A stretch of 64,000 nucleotides of DNA from Eubacterium_B sp034180045 (GCA_034180045.1 JAXFOY010000018.1:22722-86721); one strand, 5' to 3'. Positions 1-9,388 are shown, counted from the stretch's first letter. Program-made: numbers and translations. The notes: a model not told the origin generated them from the letters alone.

Positions 1-1
1 T

Positions 2-259
2 CGTAAGGATTTAGACGGTTATCCAAAAAACGGCTACCATATGGAAGAAAAGCTTTCCGTTTACGATGCGCTTTGTATGTTCACAAAAAATATCCCTTAT
101 GGAACAGGACAGGAAGACTACTTAGGAACCTTAGAAGTCGGCAAGTTTGCCGATATGGTCGTAATTGACCGCAATATATTTGAAATCCCTGAAGAAGATA
201 TAGCCAATATCAAAGTTGAAAACACATATCTGGCAGGAAACGAAGTTTATAGAAGATAA
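2..259 (+). CDS. YtcJ-like amidohydrolase, C-terminal part (5' cut by window edge)
   Basis: The reading frame is open from base 2 and ends at TAA 257-259, giving about 85 visible residues; the start lies outside the window. The visible part has the C-terminal signature of metal-dependent amidohydrolases of the YtcJ type (GTLEVGKFADMVVIDRNIF), where the protein returns to the small beta-sandwich domain after the TIM barrel. The same tail (GRIKSGFLADMVLLDKDIF) occurs in the amidohydrolase at 10918-12591, so the two are paralogues. The metal ligands lie upstream and cannot be seen. The stop is 11 bases before the RocB-like gene, so the two are probably co-transcribed. The substrate is unknown; deacylation of an N-acyl amino acid or related amide would fit the neighbours but is inference. 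Confidence 0.8.
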   Translation, partial: RKDLDGYPKNGYHMEEKLSVYDALCMFTKNIPYGTGQEDYLGTLEVGKFADMVVIDRNIFEIPEEDIANIKVENTYLAGNEVYRR

Positions 260-270
260 GATCGGAGGTA

Positions 271-1935
271 ATGATGAGACTTGACTCTTACAGTGAAGTG
301 AAACGACTTACCAGCGAAATGGTTGCCATTCCAAGCATCAACAAAGAGCCGGGCGGCGAGAGTGCCGTTGCTCAGTATGTATATGACTATTTTGCAAGCC
401 TTGATTACTTCAAAAAGCATCCCCAATATATCAAAAAATTCAAGACAAAAAATGACTTTGTAGATAGACATTCCACCTATGCCTTTGTAAAGGGCACAAA
501 GGGAAACTCTAACAAAACTGTAATATTAATCGGGCATATAGATACCGTAGGCGTTGATGATTTCATACCTATTAAGGAATATGCGTACAATACCGATGAG
601 CTTCCACAGAAGCTTAAGGAAACTTTCGATCTTCCTCAAGAAGTTTTGGACGATATGGAGTCCGGCGAGTATATGTTCGGTCGCGGCGCCTTAGATATGA
701 AATCGGGGGTTGCCGGTCATATGTACCTGATAAAATATTTTTCAGAGCACCCCGAGGAGCTTGACGGAAACATCCTGCAAATTGCAGAATGCGACGAAGA
801 AGATAATTCAAAGGGCATCATTACAGCTTTAGATGAATTGGTAGAATTAAAAAAGACCGAAGGATTTGAGTACATAGCTTGCATCAATGCAGATTACTCT
901 ACTAACTACAATCCCGGTGATGAGCACAGATACATCTACTACGGAAGCATAGGCAAACTACTACCCTGCTTTGTTGCATTCGGCAAAGAAGCGCATGTAG
1001 GACAGGCTTTCAGCGCACTTGACCCTAACCTGCTAATTGCTGAAGTTACTCGTAATATGTCGCTAAATACCGACCTTTGTGATATAGCGCAAGGTGAAGT
1101 TGCCATTCCGCCTATTTCTCTGAAGCAGACGGATACAAAGGTGGGATACACAGTCCAAACGGCGCTTACCGCATTCTCATATTACAACTACTTTACGCAC
1201 GGTCTTGGCCCGGATGAGGTTCTAAAAAAATGTGTTGAGGTCGGTAAGAAATCCTTTGACAACATTATCGCTTACCTGAACGAGCAGTATAAGCGCTTCT
1301 GCGAACTAAGCGAAGTCAAATTTACCCCGCTTCCTTGGAAATCACGAGTGTATACATGGAATGAATTCTATCAGGAGCTTGCAGACAAGCACGGTCGGAA
1401 ATTCATAGACGGCATAGATGCATATGCACACAAGCTGAACGAAGACAATCCTACCTTGGACATGAGACTCTTCAGCCTAAAAGTTGCAGAGGAAGCATGG
1501 AAGTGGCACGAGGATAAATCCCCTGCCCTTGTACTCTTCTTCGGCTCCGTGTATAGCGCCCGCATAGAAATGACGCGCAAAACGGAAAAGGAAAGAGCTT
1601 TACTTGATGCTGTAGAATGTGCTGTAGAAAGGATACGCCCTGACAGCGAACGTCTGATAAAGACGAGAATGTTCTATCCATACATTTCAGATTCCAGCTT
1701 CATGGCAGTTTGTGATGAACTGTCTTCCGTAAGTGCAATCGAAAACAATATGCCGGCTTGGAATCATAAGTACATACACGATATAGAAAAAATACTTGAA
1801 ATAAATGTTCCGGTGGTTAATATAGGTGCATTTGGAAGAGACGGTCATATGCTCACAGAGCGTGTCGACATGAAACAGACCTTCCGCAATGTCCCAAACA
1901 TCACCTATGAGACGGTTCTCGAACTTCTCAAATAA
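271..1935 (+). CDS. M20-family peptidase, RocB-like
   Basis: The product is 554 aa, the usual length for RocB-type M20 proteins and longer than simple M20 dipeptidases. Di-zinc ligands of the family are visible: HIDT (H89, D91), GRGALDMKSG (D142) and the acidic pair in ECDEEDNS (E176/E177). In bacilli RocB belongs to arginine utilisation, but its exact reaction is poorly defined; amide or peptide hydrolysis in the cytoplasm is the safest call. There is no signal peptide. GGAGG at 264-268 precedes two adjacent ATG codons (271 and 274), and either could start. It follows the amidohydrolase fragment by 11 bases and sits 2.2 kb from a convergent arginine deiminase, which supports a role in amino-acid breakdown. 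Confidence 0.85.
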   Translation: MMRLDSYSEVKRLTSEMVAIPSINKEPGGESAVAQYVYDYFASLDYFKKHPQYIKKFKTKNDFVDRHSTYAFVKGTKGNSNKTVILIGHIDTVGVDDFIPIKEYAYNTDELPQKLKETFDLPQEVLDDMESGEYMFGRGALDMKSGVAGHMYLIKYFSEHPEELDGNILQIAECDEEDNSKGIITALDELVELKKTEGFEYIACINADYSTNYNPGDEHRYIYYGSIGKLLPCFVAFGKEAHVGQAFSALDPNLLIAEVTRNMSLNTDLCDIAQGEVAIPPISLKQTDTKVGYTVQTALTAFSYYNYFTHGLGPDEVLKKCVEVGKKSFDNIIAYLNEQYKRFCELSEVKFTPLPWKSRVYTWNEFYQELADKHGRKFIDGIDAYAHKLNEDNPTLDMRLFSLKVAEEAWKWHEDKSPALVLFFGSVYSARIEMTRKTEKERALLDAVECAVERIRPDSERLIKTRMFYPYISDSSFMAVCDELSSVSAIENNMPAWNHKYIHDIEKILEINVPVVNIGAFGRDGHMLTERVDMKQTFRNVPNITYETVLELLK

Positions 1936-1941
1936 CATAAC

Positions 1942-1969
1942 CGCATGGGAATATACGTATTCTCATGCG
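1942..1969 (+). terminator. Stem-loop after the rocB-like gene
   Basis: CGCATG at 1942-1947 pairs with CATGCG at 1964-1969, and the inner GGAATA and TATTC extend the stem around a TACG loop. The T-run (TTTTT) comes only about 12 bases later, so termination may be partial. Confidence 0.5.
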
Positions 1970-2080
1970 AATCATCTTAGTTTTTATCTGTGACAAACCC
2001 ATGTAGAATGATTATGTCATGGACAAAATAAACAACACGCAAGTTGTATCCGCAATTATTTATTAAGAAAGGAGAAGCAT

Positions 2081-3493
2081 ATGTTTATTATTAATGCTTT
2101 AATTGCCTTTGGTAACTGGTTCTGGGGAACCCCAATCCTAGTTCTTCTCGGTTGTGGCGGACTCTACGTCACCATCAGAATTGGTTTTATTCAGTTCCGT
2201 CATTTCGGTTATATCTGCTCTCAGACATTTGGTAAGATGTTTTCAAAAACAGACACAGAGGGTGGAGTTTCACCATTTGCGGCTGCATGCACAGCCCTAG
2301 CTTCATCTATTGGTGCTTCTAACATCGTAGGTGTTCCTGTAGCTATCGCACTCGGCGGTCCCGGCGCAATCTTCTGGATTTGGGTTATGGCGTTCATCGG
2401 CATGGGAACAAAGTATGCCGAGGTAACTCTCGGTCTTATGTACAGAGAAAAGAATGCAGCCGGCGATTATGTCGGTGGACCTTATTATTACTGTAGAGGA
2501 ATTGCTAAGAGCGGTTTTTTCAAAAAAGTCGGTATTTTCTTCGGTACATTCTACGCATTCGGTCTTATGATAGAGCTTATTCCATCACTTGCTTCACAGG
2601 CTGCTTCAGCAACAAAGCAGGGTGCCGCTCTAGGTATTCCTGAAATGCCGATCGCTATCGCTATCGCTCTTATCACTATCGTTGTTTGTATCGGTGGTGT
2701 AAAGAGAATCGGTGATGTATGCGACAAACTTGTTCCAATCATGGCTGTTGTTTACCTAATCGGTGCACTTATAATCATTTTCAAGAATATCGGTGAAGTC
2801 CCAAATGCATTCAAAGAAATTTTCGGTTCGGCTTTCACAGGCAGAGCCGCTATGGGCGGATTTGCAGGGGCATCACTTGGTGCTGCACTTAGATGGGGTT
2901 TTGCTCGTGGCTGCTATTCGAACGAAGCAGGTATGGGTACTGCGCCTCAGGGACATGCTGCTGCTATAGTTGATCATCCTATTAGACAGGGTCTGTGGGG
3001 TGTATTCGAAGTAACAGTTGATACAATTATCGTTTGCACAGTTACAGCTCTTGCTGTTCTCGTGTCAGGCGTTTGGACGGAAAAGGGCATCGATGCAGGA
3101 GCACTTGCTCAAGCTGCATTCAGCAAAAACTTCAACCCTACATTTGCCAACTACTTCGTAGGTATCTGTGTATTCCTGTTCGTACTCTCAACTATCATCG
3201 TAGTTGCTTTCTACGGACAAAGACAGGCAGAATTCCTATTCGGTATGGCTTTCAGTAAGGTTTGGATTTGGGTATACATCGTTGCTACAGTAGTTGGTGG
3301 TCTCGGTTTCGATTTAGGCGTTCTGTATGCGCTGACAGATGCATTCCTGGGACTAATCATCATTCCGAATATGATCGCTGTTGTATGCATGGCTCCTCAG
3401 GTTAAAAAGGCTCAGGACGAGTTCTTTAATACTCCGGGCAAGTACTACTTGGCTGACAAAGCTGCTAAAGCTCAAAAGAAAGCTGCCAATTAG
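2081..3493 (+). CDS. Sodium:alanine/glycine symporter, AGCS family
   Basis: The 470-aa product is a polytopic membrane protein with about ten or eleven hydrophobic segments. It carries the AGCS (AlsT/DagA) landmarks: an N-terminal FWGTPIL segment, GPGAIFWIWVMAFIGMGTKYAEV and the conserved SNEAGMGTAPQGHAAA near residue 290. The family imports alanine or glycine with Na+. AAGGAGAAG 7 bases before ATG sets the start. A hairpin separates it from the upstream peptidase gene, so it is probably its own unit. No glycine riboswitch, common before such genes in other Firmicutes, is visible in the 145-base leader. Whether alanine, glycine or both are carried cannot be read from the sequence. Confidence 0.92.
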   Translation: MFIINALIAFGNWFWGTPILVLLGCGGLYVTIRIGFIQFRHFGYICSQTFGKMFSKTDTEGGVSPFAAACTALASSIGASNIVGVPVAIALGGPGAIFWIWVMAFIGMGTKYAEVTLGLMYREKNAAGDYVGGPYYYCRGIAKSGFFKKVGIFFGTFYAFGLMIELIPSLASQAASATKQGAALGIPEMPIAIAIALITIVVCIGGVKRIGDVCDKLVPIMAVVYLIGALIIIFKNIGEVPNAFKEIFGSAFTGRAAMGGFAGASLGAALRWGFARGCYSNEAGMGTAPQGHAAAIVDHPIRQGLWGVFEVTVDTIIVCTVTALAVLVSGVWTEKGIDAGALAQAAFSKNFNPTFANYFVGICVFLFVLSTIIVVAFYGQRQAEFLFGMAFSKVWIWVYIVATVVGGLGFDLGVLYALTDAFLGLIIIPNMIAVVCMAPQVKKAQDEFFNTPGKYYLADKAAKAQKKAAN

Positions 3494-3546
3494 TATAGTC
3501 CGAAACCTAATTACCATTTAATTTTTAACTACTAAATTTAACTACA

Positions 3547-3591
3547 TGATATAATCTTGCGTGATGAAGCGGGGACGAACATCGTTCCCGC
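3547..3591 (+). promoter_or_regulatory. Extended -10 promoter and 5' leader hairpin
   Basis: TGATATAAT at 3547-3555 is a consensus extended -10, predicting a transcript start near 3562. The first transcribed bases form a hairpin, GCGGGGACG (3569-3577) with CGTTCCCGC (3583-3591) around a 5-base loop and with one G-T pair. It ends before the ribosome site AGGAG near 3605. A 5'-stabilising hairpin is likely; no T-run follows, so an attenuator is less likely. Confidence 0.6.
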
Positions 3592-3616
3592 TATTCTATC
3601 TATAGGAGAAGATAAA

Positions 3617-4081
3617 ATGTTATTACTTAGAGCTGTTATTCTGTTACTTTCACTTTTTATGGGAGTCTTCTTCACCCTATTTATTCTAACTGCTATAGAG
3701 GCAAAGTCGCCAAAATTTGAGAACTTCTCGCGCCGCGTGCACGAAAGCATCCCTGTAAAAATTTGGCTGGCTCTATTTCTATGTACGCTGATTCTCGTTC
3801 CATTTTTGTTCTACAAGTTTACGTCATTCGAGTACGTTCGTATGGGCATATTCTCTGGTCTATTTGCGGGCTTCTTCCTGTATTTCAAATCCGGACCTAA
3901 CATTGACAGAGAAGAAATGGAAAGAGAAGCGCAAAGAAAAGGCGGAAATCCTACAGGAATTTTGAACTTTTTCCAAGGTCCTGATAAGAGAACTTATAAT
4001 AAACAAAATAAAACCGGGAAAAAACCTGCTAAGCCCCGCCCCGGAAAATTGAAAGACAAGAATTCAAAAAACAAAAGATAG
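3617..4081 (+). CDS. Small membrane protein of unknown function
   Basis: I do not recognise a named family. ATG 3617 is chosen over an upstream in-frame codon because AGGAG at 3604-3608 precedes it and the upstream part would be read from the leader hairpin. The 154-aa product has an N-terminal hydrophobic segment (LLLRAVILLLSLFMGVFF), a second and probably a third around residues 45-88, then a strongly basic, lysine/proline-rich tail (KKPAKPRPGKLKDKNSKNKR) likely in the cytoplasm. It has its own promoter and terminator, so it is monocistronic. Confidence 0.7.
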   Translation: MLLLRAVILLLSLFMGVFFTLFILTAIEAKSPKFENFSRRVHESIPVKIWLALFLCTLILVPFLFYKFTSFEYVRMGIFSGLFAGFFLYFKSGPNIDREEMEREAQRKGGNPTGILNFFQGPDKRTYNKQNKTGKKPAKPRPGKLKDKNSKNKR

Positions 4082-4110
4082 CGTAAAGTTTATCACTTTA
4101 CGCTATCTTT
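4080..4110 (+). terminator. Rho-independent terminator
   Basis: AGCGTAAAGT (4080-4089) pairs perfectly with ACTTTACGCT (4095-4104) around a TTATC loop, followed by ATCTTT. It overlaps the stop codon of the upstream small membrane protein gene and lies between convergent genes. Confidence 0.75.
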
Positions 4111-4168
4111 ATATGCTTTTACTTCATGTACTGCTATAAAGCCGCTTTTATCGTCCTATCCGCTGAGA

Positions 4169-5389
4169 CTACAAGTCATCTCTATTAATAGGACATGACA
4201 TACAACGAGGACCGCCTCTGCCTCTTGAGATTTCGGATCCGGGTATAGCTAAAACCTTGACACCTTTTTTGTCCAGCAAATCATTCGTTACATAGTTCCT
4301 CTCGTATGTAACTACCGTTCCCGGCGCAATGCAAAGGGTGTTTGAGCCATCATTCCACTGCTCTCTCTGTGCCGCCATTCTGTCATCGCCTCCACAGCGA
4401 ATAAGTTCAACCGCAGGTAAATTCAAAACCGACTTCAAAATATTTGTTAGCGTGTCGGTTACCGAGCTGTATCTGACCTCCCCGTCACGATCGAGCTTCA
4501 TCTCGAAGAGCTGGAGCGGCGCTTCTATCTCAGGATGTATGGTAAACTTATCATAATCAACCATCGTAAATACAGTATCAAGATGCATAAACGCACGAAT
4601 CTTAGGTATATCAAACACGATAACGCGCTTAAATTCCGATTTGCCGAGGAGGTTGCGGGAAAACCTTTCTATCGCTCCGGCAGTTGTTCTCTGGCTCATT
4701 CCGATAGCAACGGTGTCCTTGTTCAGAACCAGAATATCACCACCCTCAATAGATGCCTCCTGATCGTAATCATACCAAAGTACATTATCGCTGCTCGAAA
4801 AATCACGATTATATAGATACATATATTTAAGCAACAAAGCTTCTCTTCGCCTTGTGCTTGTACTCATATGATGAATGCTGATTCCGTTACCTACACATGC
4901 TCCCGGATCTCTTGTGAAATATAGATTTGGCATAGGGTCAAGATAAAACGGATACGCGGATGAAATGAAATCGGCAAATGAATTTGACTTAAAACTTGGA
5001 ACCTCATCCTTCTTTACGCCGCTGATAATCTTCGAAATCACTTTATCTACAGGCATCTCATCTAAATAACTGAAAATCGCCTCGCCGGCAGAGCTGCTGT
5101 TCACATTGCTCTCTTTGATAAACTCTCTTAAAAACTTCTCTTTAATCTCAGGGTTGGCAAGTGCCTTTGCAGTTTCGTCTACATAATAGACAACCTCAAC
5201 ACCATTATCTCTCAATACTTGTGCAAACGCATCATGCTCTTGTTTTGCTATCTTTAGGTACGGTATGTCATCAAAAAGCAATCTTGCAAAATTTTCCGGA
5301 ACAAGTCCCTCAACTTCATATCCGATTCTATGAAGAAGAACCTTGTTTAGTTTTCCTATCTCAGAATAATTATGTATTCCGGGTCTCAT
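4169..5389 (-). CDS. arcA: Arginine deiminase
   Basis: The 406-aa product matches the standard length and has the conserved blocks of the family: FTRDPGACVGNGISIHHM, EGGDILVLNKDTVAIGMSQRTT, HLDTVFTMVD, and the C-terminal GRGGPRCMS with catalytic Cys396. It converts arginine to citrulline and ammonia, the first step of the ATP-yielding deiminase pathway, in the cytoplasm. Carbamoyltransferase, carbamate kinase and the antiporter are not beside it, so the rest must lie elsewhere. GAGGAG precedes the ATG. The gene is divergent from asparaginase. A second cysteine (C399) three residues after the catalytic one is a small oddity. Confidence 0.96.
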   Translation of the reverse strand: MRPGIHNYSEIGKLNKVLLHRIGYEVEGLVPENFARLLFDDIPYLKIAKQEHDAFAQVLRDNGVEVVYYVDETAKALANPEIKEKFLREFIKESNVNSSSAGEAIFSYLDEMPVDKVISKIISGVKKDEVPSFKSNSFADFISSAYPFYLDPMPNLYFTRDPGACVGNGISIHHMSTSTRRREALLLKYMYLYNRDFSSSDNVLWYDYDQEASIEGGDILVLNKDTVAIGMSQRTTAGAIERFSRNLLGKSEFKRVIVFDIPKIRAFMHLDTVFTMVDYDKFTIHPEIEAPLQLFEMKLDRDGEVRYSSVTDTLTNILKSVLNLPAVELIRCGGDDRMAAQREQWNDGSNTLCIAPGTVVTYERNYVTNDLLDKKGVKVLAIPGSEISRGRGGPRCMSCPINRDDL

Positions 5390-5431
5390 AAACTCCTCTT
5401 TTCTATAATTCTAATATCGTACAATAATCTA

Positions 5432-5459
5432 ATTTTAACATTGTTCAAAGATTCGTCAA
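5432..5459 (-). promoter_or_regulatory. Promoter of arcA
   Basis: On the minus strand TTGACG (5454-5459) is followed after 16 bases by TAAAAT (5432-5437), itself preceded by TGT as an extended -10. This gives a leader of about 35 bases. I looked for an ArgR-type box and could not make a convincing case. Confidence 0.65.
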
Positions 5460-5488
5460 GTTATTCATTTCAATCTGATGTGCTGATG

Positions 5489-5497
5489 TGGTATACT
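5489..5497 (+). promoter_or_regulatory. Extended -10 promoter of the asparaginase gene
   Basis: TGGTATACT at 5489-5497 lies 34 bases before the ATG at 5531. The matching -35 is weak (TTCAAT, 17-base spacer), as is usual for extended -10 promoters. Confidence 0.6.
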
Positions 5498-5530
5498 TTG
5501 CATATAAAAGAAAGAAATCAGGGTAGATTC

Positions 5531-6541
5531 ATGAAAAAAATTTTACTTATAGCTACAGGCGGAACCATAGCTTCAGTACCTACCGAAAACGGACTGAAAC
5601 CCGCCCTATCCCCGGAAATGCTAATCTCATACATTCCACAAGCTTGTAACAAATGCAGCATAGATGTAAAGCAGATTTTTAACATCGACAGCACCAATAT
5701 CCAACCCGAACACTGGATGTTGATTGTTAAAGAAATTCAGGCAAATTACGGGGCGTACGATGGATTCCTAATCACACACGGAACGGATACCATGGCATAT
5801 ACGGCTGCTGCACTTTCTTATTTGATTCAGAACTCATCAAAACCTATAGTTATTACAGGTGCACAAAAGCCGATTTCAGCCGAATTCACGGATGCAAGAC
5901 GCAACCTCAGCGACAGCATCAACTTTATATTAAACGGCACATTAAGCGGCATTTTTATCATTTTTGACGGTAAGGCGATACTCGGAACAAGAGCACGCAA
6001 AATCAGGAGCAAAAGTTTTGCCGCATTTGACAGCATAGGTTATCCTATCGCCGCATTTATTGATGAAAGTCGCATAATCAAGTATATGGATGCTCCTGTC
6101 ACAACAGGTGAGCTTAAGTTTGCCCAAGCAATTTCAGACTCCGTATTTTTACTTAAGCTAATCCCGGGCATAAGACCCGAAATACTTGCCTATTTGGGGG
6201 AACATTACGATATAATAGTTATTGAAAGTTACGGCGTAGGCGGTATACCGTTCTACGATAAAAGAAATTTCCTCAGGGAGCTTGAGGCGCTTACTTCAAA
6301 ATCCAAGATTATTGTTATAGCAACACAGGTTATGCTTGAGGGCAGCGATGCCGAAAAATACGAGGTCGGAGCCCTTGCCATGGAAAGGTACAACGTCTTA
6401 CAGTCATTTGATATGACGGTGGAATCCGCGGTTACCAAGTTGATGTGGCTGGCTGCAAAATATAAAACTTATGAAGAAATCCGCAAAGGCTTTTATGAGT
6501 GTATCAATCATGACTTACTCTACGAGCCGAATGCTGAATAA
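5531..6541 (+). CDS. L-asparaginase
   Basis: The frame is open further upstream, but ATG 5531 is chosen because the protein then begins MKKILLIATGGTIAS, the family N-terminus with the first catalytic threonine. The second active-site block (HGTDTMAYTA) follows near residue 85. At 336 aa it has the length of cytoplasmic type I enzymes, and there is no signal peptide. It releases ammonia and aspartate from asparagine. The ribosome site is weak (CAGGGTAG). The gene is divergent from arcA with separate promoters in the 140-base gap, so the two ammonia-releasing enzymes can be controlled independently. Confidence 0.93.
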   Translation: MKKILLIATGGTIASVPTENGLKPALSPEMLISYIPQACNKCSIDVKQIFNIDSTNIQPEHWMLIVKEIQANYGAYDGFLITHGTDTMAYTAAALSYLIQNSSKPIVITGAQKPISAEFTDARRNLSDSINFILNGTLSGIFIIFDGKAILGTRARKIRSKSFAAFDSIGYPIAAFIDESRIIKYMDAPVTTGELKFAQAISDSVFLLKLIPGIRPEILAYLGEHYDIIVIESYGVGGIPFYDKRNFLRELEALTSKSKIIVIATQVMLEGSDAEKYEVGALAMERYNVLQSFDMTVESAVTKLMWLAAKYKTYEEIRKGFYECINHDLLYEPNAE

Positions 6542-6620
6542 AATTAGCTAAATTCCGAACTAAAGTCTGAGAATAATCCAAGTTTACACATGAATTTGGG
6601 GAAAATGGAGAAAATTTGAT

Positions 6621-8117
6621 ATGGATATGAAACAAGCAAGAGAAATGCTGATAAAATTGCAAAGCAGGCTGAGCGCTTATGCTCATGCGATGGAGAGCAT
6701 AACATACGACGGTCAGACAGTCGCACCAAAAAATACAGCCGAAAACCGGGCTCATGCACTGGCAGTGTTAAGCGAAGAAGAATACCTCATCAAAACAGGA
6801 GAAGAAACCGTAGCTCTTCTTGAACTGCTCGACAAAAACAAGGAAAGCCTAAGCCCCGAAGAAAACCGTATGGTCTTTTTATTGCTTAAGGACATACGCC
6901 GTATGCAAAAAATCCCTATGGATGAATATATAGCTTATCAAGAGCTAATTGTAAAAGCCGAAGATGTTTGGCAGGACGCTAAGCAGAACAATGATTTTGC
7001 CTCTTTTGAGCCCTATCTTAGCCGTATCTTTGAAACAAACATCAAATTTGCAAAGTACTGCGCTCCGGACATGGCACCTTATGACTACTGGCTTGGAGAG
7101 TACGAGGACGGGCTTACTATGGAAATCTGTGACGAGTTCTTTTCAAAGTTGAGAGATAGAATCGTACCTCTAATCAGACACATATCAAATAGTACTCAGG
7201 TCGATTCGTCTTGTCTTAGCGGAAAATTTCCGGTTTCCAATCAGGAAGAGCTGTCATTTTATCTGATGAAAACCATGGGACTTAATCTGACACACTGCGG
7301 TCTTTCTACAAGCGAACATCCTTTTACTACAAGTCTCGGTTCACACCTTGACGAAAGAATAACCACACACTATATGGAAAGCAACTTTGCTTCATCAATG
7401 TACAGCGTCATACATGAAGCCGGTCACGCATTATATGATACGGGTGTAGACGATAAGTATCTTTATACGATTTTAGACGCCGGAGTCTCTATGGGAATTC
7501 ACGAAAGTCAAAGCCGCTTCTATGAAAACCTTCTCGGCAGAAGCAGGGGTTTTATCACTTTCCTTCTTCCAAAGCTCCGCGAACTTTTCCCTGTACTGAA
7601 AGATACCGATTCAGAAGAACTATACCGTGCTATCAACCGCGTGGAACCGTCATTAATCAGAACCGAGGCTGATGAGGTAACCTACTGCCTGCATGTTCTT
7701 GTAAGATATGAGCTGGAAAAGAAACTGATGTCAGGTGAGATAAGCGTAAGTGAGCTTCCTGAAAATTGGAATAAACTTTATAAGGAATATATCGGGGTTG
7801 ATGTCCCTGACGACAGCCACGGAGTTCTTCAGGACAGTCACTGGGCAGGAGGCGCAATAGGTTACTTCCCATCATATGCACTCGGCTCGGCATATGGCGC
7901 ACATCTTTTAGCAAAGATGAAAACCGAAATTGATGTTGAAGCAGCAATCTTAAAAGGAGATTTTTCCGAGATAAACAAATGGAATAAAGCGCATATATGG
8001 CAGTACGGCAGTCTTTATCGCTCGGATGAACTTCTTGAAAAAGCTCTTGGAGAGAAATTCTCCGCGGACAGCTACATCGAATATCTTGAAAAAAAATATA
8101 AAGAAATATATAAATAA
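6621..8117 (+). CDS. Thermostable carboxypeptidase, M32 family (Taq type)
   Basis: The 498-aa product carries all M32 landmarks in order: HPFTTSL (near 233), DERITT (near 244), the zinc motif HEAGH (265-269) and IHESQSRFYEN (from 293) giving the third ligand. The family are cytoplasmic metallo-carboxypeptidases that trim C-terminal residues from peptides. ATGGAGAAA upstream can serve as ribosome site. It follows asparaginase by 79 bases with no clear terminator and precedes the TSUP and YitT genes in the same direction, suggesting a loose transcription unit for peptide and amino-acid catabolism. Confidence 0.94.
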   Translation: MDMKQAREMLIKLQSRLSAYAHAMESITYDGQTVAPKNTAENRAHALAVLSEEEYLIKTGEETVALLELLDKNKESLSPEENRMVFLLLKDIRRMQKIPMDEYIAYQELIVKAEDVWQDAKQNNDFASFEPYLSRIFETNIKFAKYCAPDMAPYDYWLGEYEDGLTMEICDEFFSKLRDRIVPLIRHISNSTQVDSSCLSGKFPVSNQEELSFYLMKTMGLNLTHCGLSTSEHPFTTSLGSHLDERITTHYMESNFASSMYSVIHEAGHALYDTGVDDKYLYTILDAGVSMGIHESQSRFYENLLGRSRGFITFLLPKLRELFPVLKDTDSEELYRAINRVEPSLIRTEADEVTYCLHVLVRYELEKKLMSGEISVSELPENWNKLYKEYIGVDVPDDSHGVLQDSHWAGGAIGYFPSYALGSAYGAHLLAKMKTEIDVEAAILKGDFSEINKWNKAHIWQYGSLYRSDELLEKALGEKFSADSYIEYLEKKYKEIYK

Positions 8118-8174
8118 CAAGTCCGGACTAAAATAGTTAAACAAAATATAACAGAATAGAGAGTTAACCGCTAT

Positions 8175-8933
8175 ATGACCGATTTAATACAATTTTTCAT
8201 CGTTTGTCCTCTTGTAATGCTTGGCGGCTTCGTAGACGCAGTTGCAGGAGGCGGAGGACTAATCTCCCTTCCCGCATATCTAATTGCAGGTTTACCTGTA
8301 CATTTTGCTATCGGAACAAACAAGGTAAGTTCCTTTATGGGTACATGCATATCCACAAGCAAATATATCAAAAATGGCTATGTTGATTTGAAAAAGTCGA
8401 TTTTCTTCATCATAGCCGCTCTTACCGGCTCAGCTACCGGTGCAAAGATAGCGCTTTTGATTGAGGACAGGACTTTCAAAATAATCATGTTAATAGTCCT
8501 TCCTCTAACGGCAATATATATAACAAAACGTAAATCGTTATTTGACGATAAAGAAGCTTTTTCAAGGCTTAAAACCGTTATCATAGGCTGTTTGGTCGCC
8601 TTTTTCATCGGCTCTTACGACGGATTTTACGGACCCGGAACAGGAACATTTCTAATATTGTTACTATCGTCTGTCGCCCATATGCCTCTGAATGAATCGA
8701 ACGGTACAGCCAAAGTTATAAATCTGTCCACTAATATATCCGCTCTGGTTGTGTTTTTATTAAACGGAAAAGTCGTCCTTGTGCTCGGACTGGTTTCGGG
8801 ACTTTTCAGCATAGCCGGAAACTGGCTCGGTACGAAATCTTTTGAGAAAGGCGGGGCAAAGATAGTAAAGCCTTTGATGCTGACAGTTCTCAGTATCTTC
8901 TTTATAAGAATTTTGACAGAGTTGTTTTTATAG
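8175..8933 (+). CDS. TSUP-family membrane transporter (TauE/SafE)
   Basis: The 252-aa membrane protein has about eight hydrophobic segments in two repeats. The family glycine-rich repeat starts are visible: GGFVDAVAGGGGLISLPAYL near the N-terminus and GSYDGFYGPGTGTFLI in the second half. TauE/SafE proteins export or import small anions such as sulfite, sulfoacetate or sulfolactate; the substrate here is not predictable. The start is ATG 8175 with GAGAG upstream. It sits between the M32 carboxypeptidase and a glyoxalase-fold gene in the same direction. Confidence 0.88.
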   Translation: MTDLIQFFIVCPLVMLGGFVDAVAGGGGLISLPAYLIAGLPVHFAIGTNKVSSFMGTCISTSKYIKNGYVDLKKSIFFIIAALTGSATGAKIALLIEDRTFKIIMLIVLPLTAIYITKRKSLFDDKEAFSRLKTVIIGCLVAFFIGSYDGFYGPGTGTFLILLLSSVAHMPLNESNGTAKVINLSTNISALVVFLLNGKVVLVLGLVSGLFSIAGNWLGTKSFEKGGAKIVKPLMLTVLSIFFIRILTELFL

Positions 8934-8979
8934 AGTCTTAAACAAATAAGGAAATTAGAGAAAAGAGAAAATAAAAAAC

Positions 8980-9342
8980 ATGTTTAGCTTTAATCATTTT
9001 AATTTTAATGTATTAGACCTTGAGCGCAGTCTCAAATTTTACGAAGATGCGCTGGGGCTTAGACCTGTTCGCCAGAAGGACGGAGAAGATTTCACCATCG
9101 TTTATCTTGGAGACGGCAAAACAGGCTTTCAACTTGAGCTAACCCATATGCACGAGCGAAGCAAGGCATACGACCTTGGTGAAATCGAGTATCACCTGGC
9201 AATGACCGCAGATGATTTTGATGCAGCTAAAGCTTTGCACGAAAAAATGGATTGTATATGCTACATAAACGAGTCTATGGGAATATATTTTATCGAAGAC
9301 CCTGACGGCTACTGGATAGAGATAGTTCCTGCCAAGGCTTAG
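8980..9342 (+). CDS. Glyoxalase I-like VOC-superfamily protein
   Basis: The 120-aa product has two beta-alpha-beta-beta-beta modules of the vicinal oxygen chelate fold. Visible features are NVLDLERSLKFYEDALGL at the N-terminus, a central GFQLELTH with a potential metal ligand glutamate, EYHLAM, and IYFIEDPDGYWIEIVP at the end. Such single-domain proteins are often lactoylglutathione lyases (methylglyoxal detoxification), but the fold also serves other reactions, so only the superfamily is firm. The ribosome site is weak. It lies 46 bases after the TSUP transporter and 46 before a YitT-like gene. Confidence 0.85.
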   Translation: MFSFNHFNFNVLDLERSLKFYEDALGLRPVRQKDGEDFTIVYLGDGKTGFQLELTHMHERSKAYDLGEIEYHLAMTADDFDAAKALHEKMDCICYINESMGIYFIEDPDGYWIEIVPAKA

Positions 9343-9388
9343 TCTATCAATCCTTTCAGTTTTATTTAGAGCAAGATGGAGGAACAAA

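Noticed and set aside
1936..2080. Glycine riboswitch before the AGCS symporter
   Set aside because: The gap is only 145 bases and mostly a terminator-like hairpin; the tandem glycine aptamer blocks are absent.
5390..5530. ArgR box controlling arcA
   Set aside because: A TGAATAA half is present near 5460, but no second half at the right distance; not convincing.
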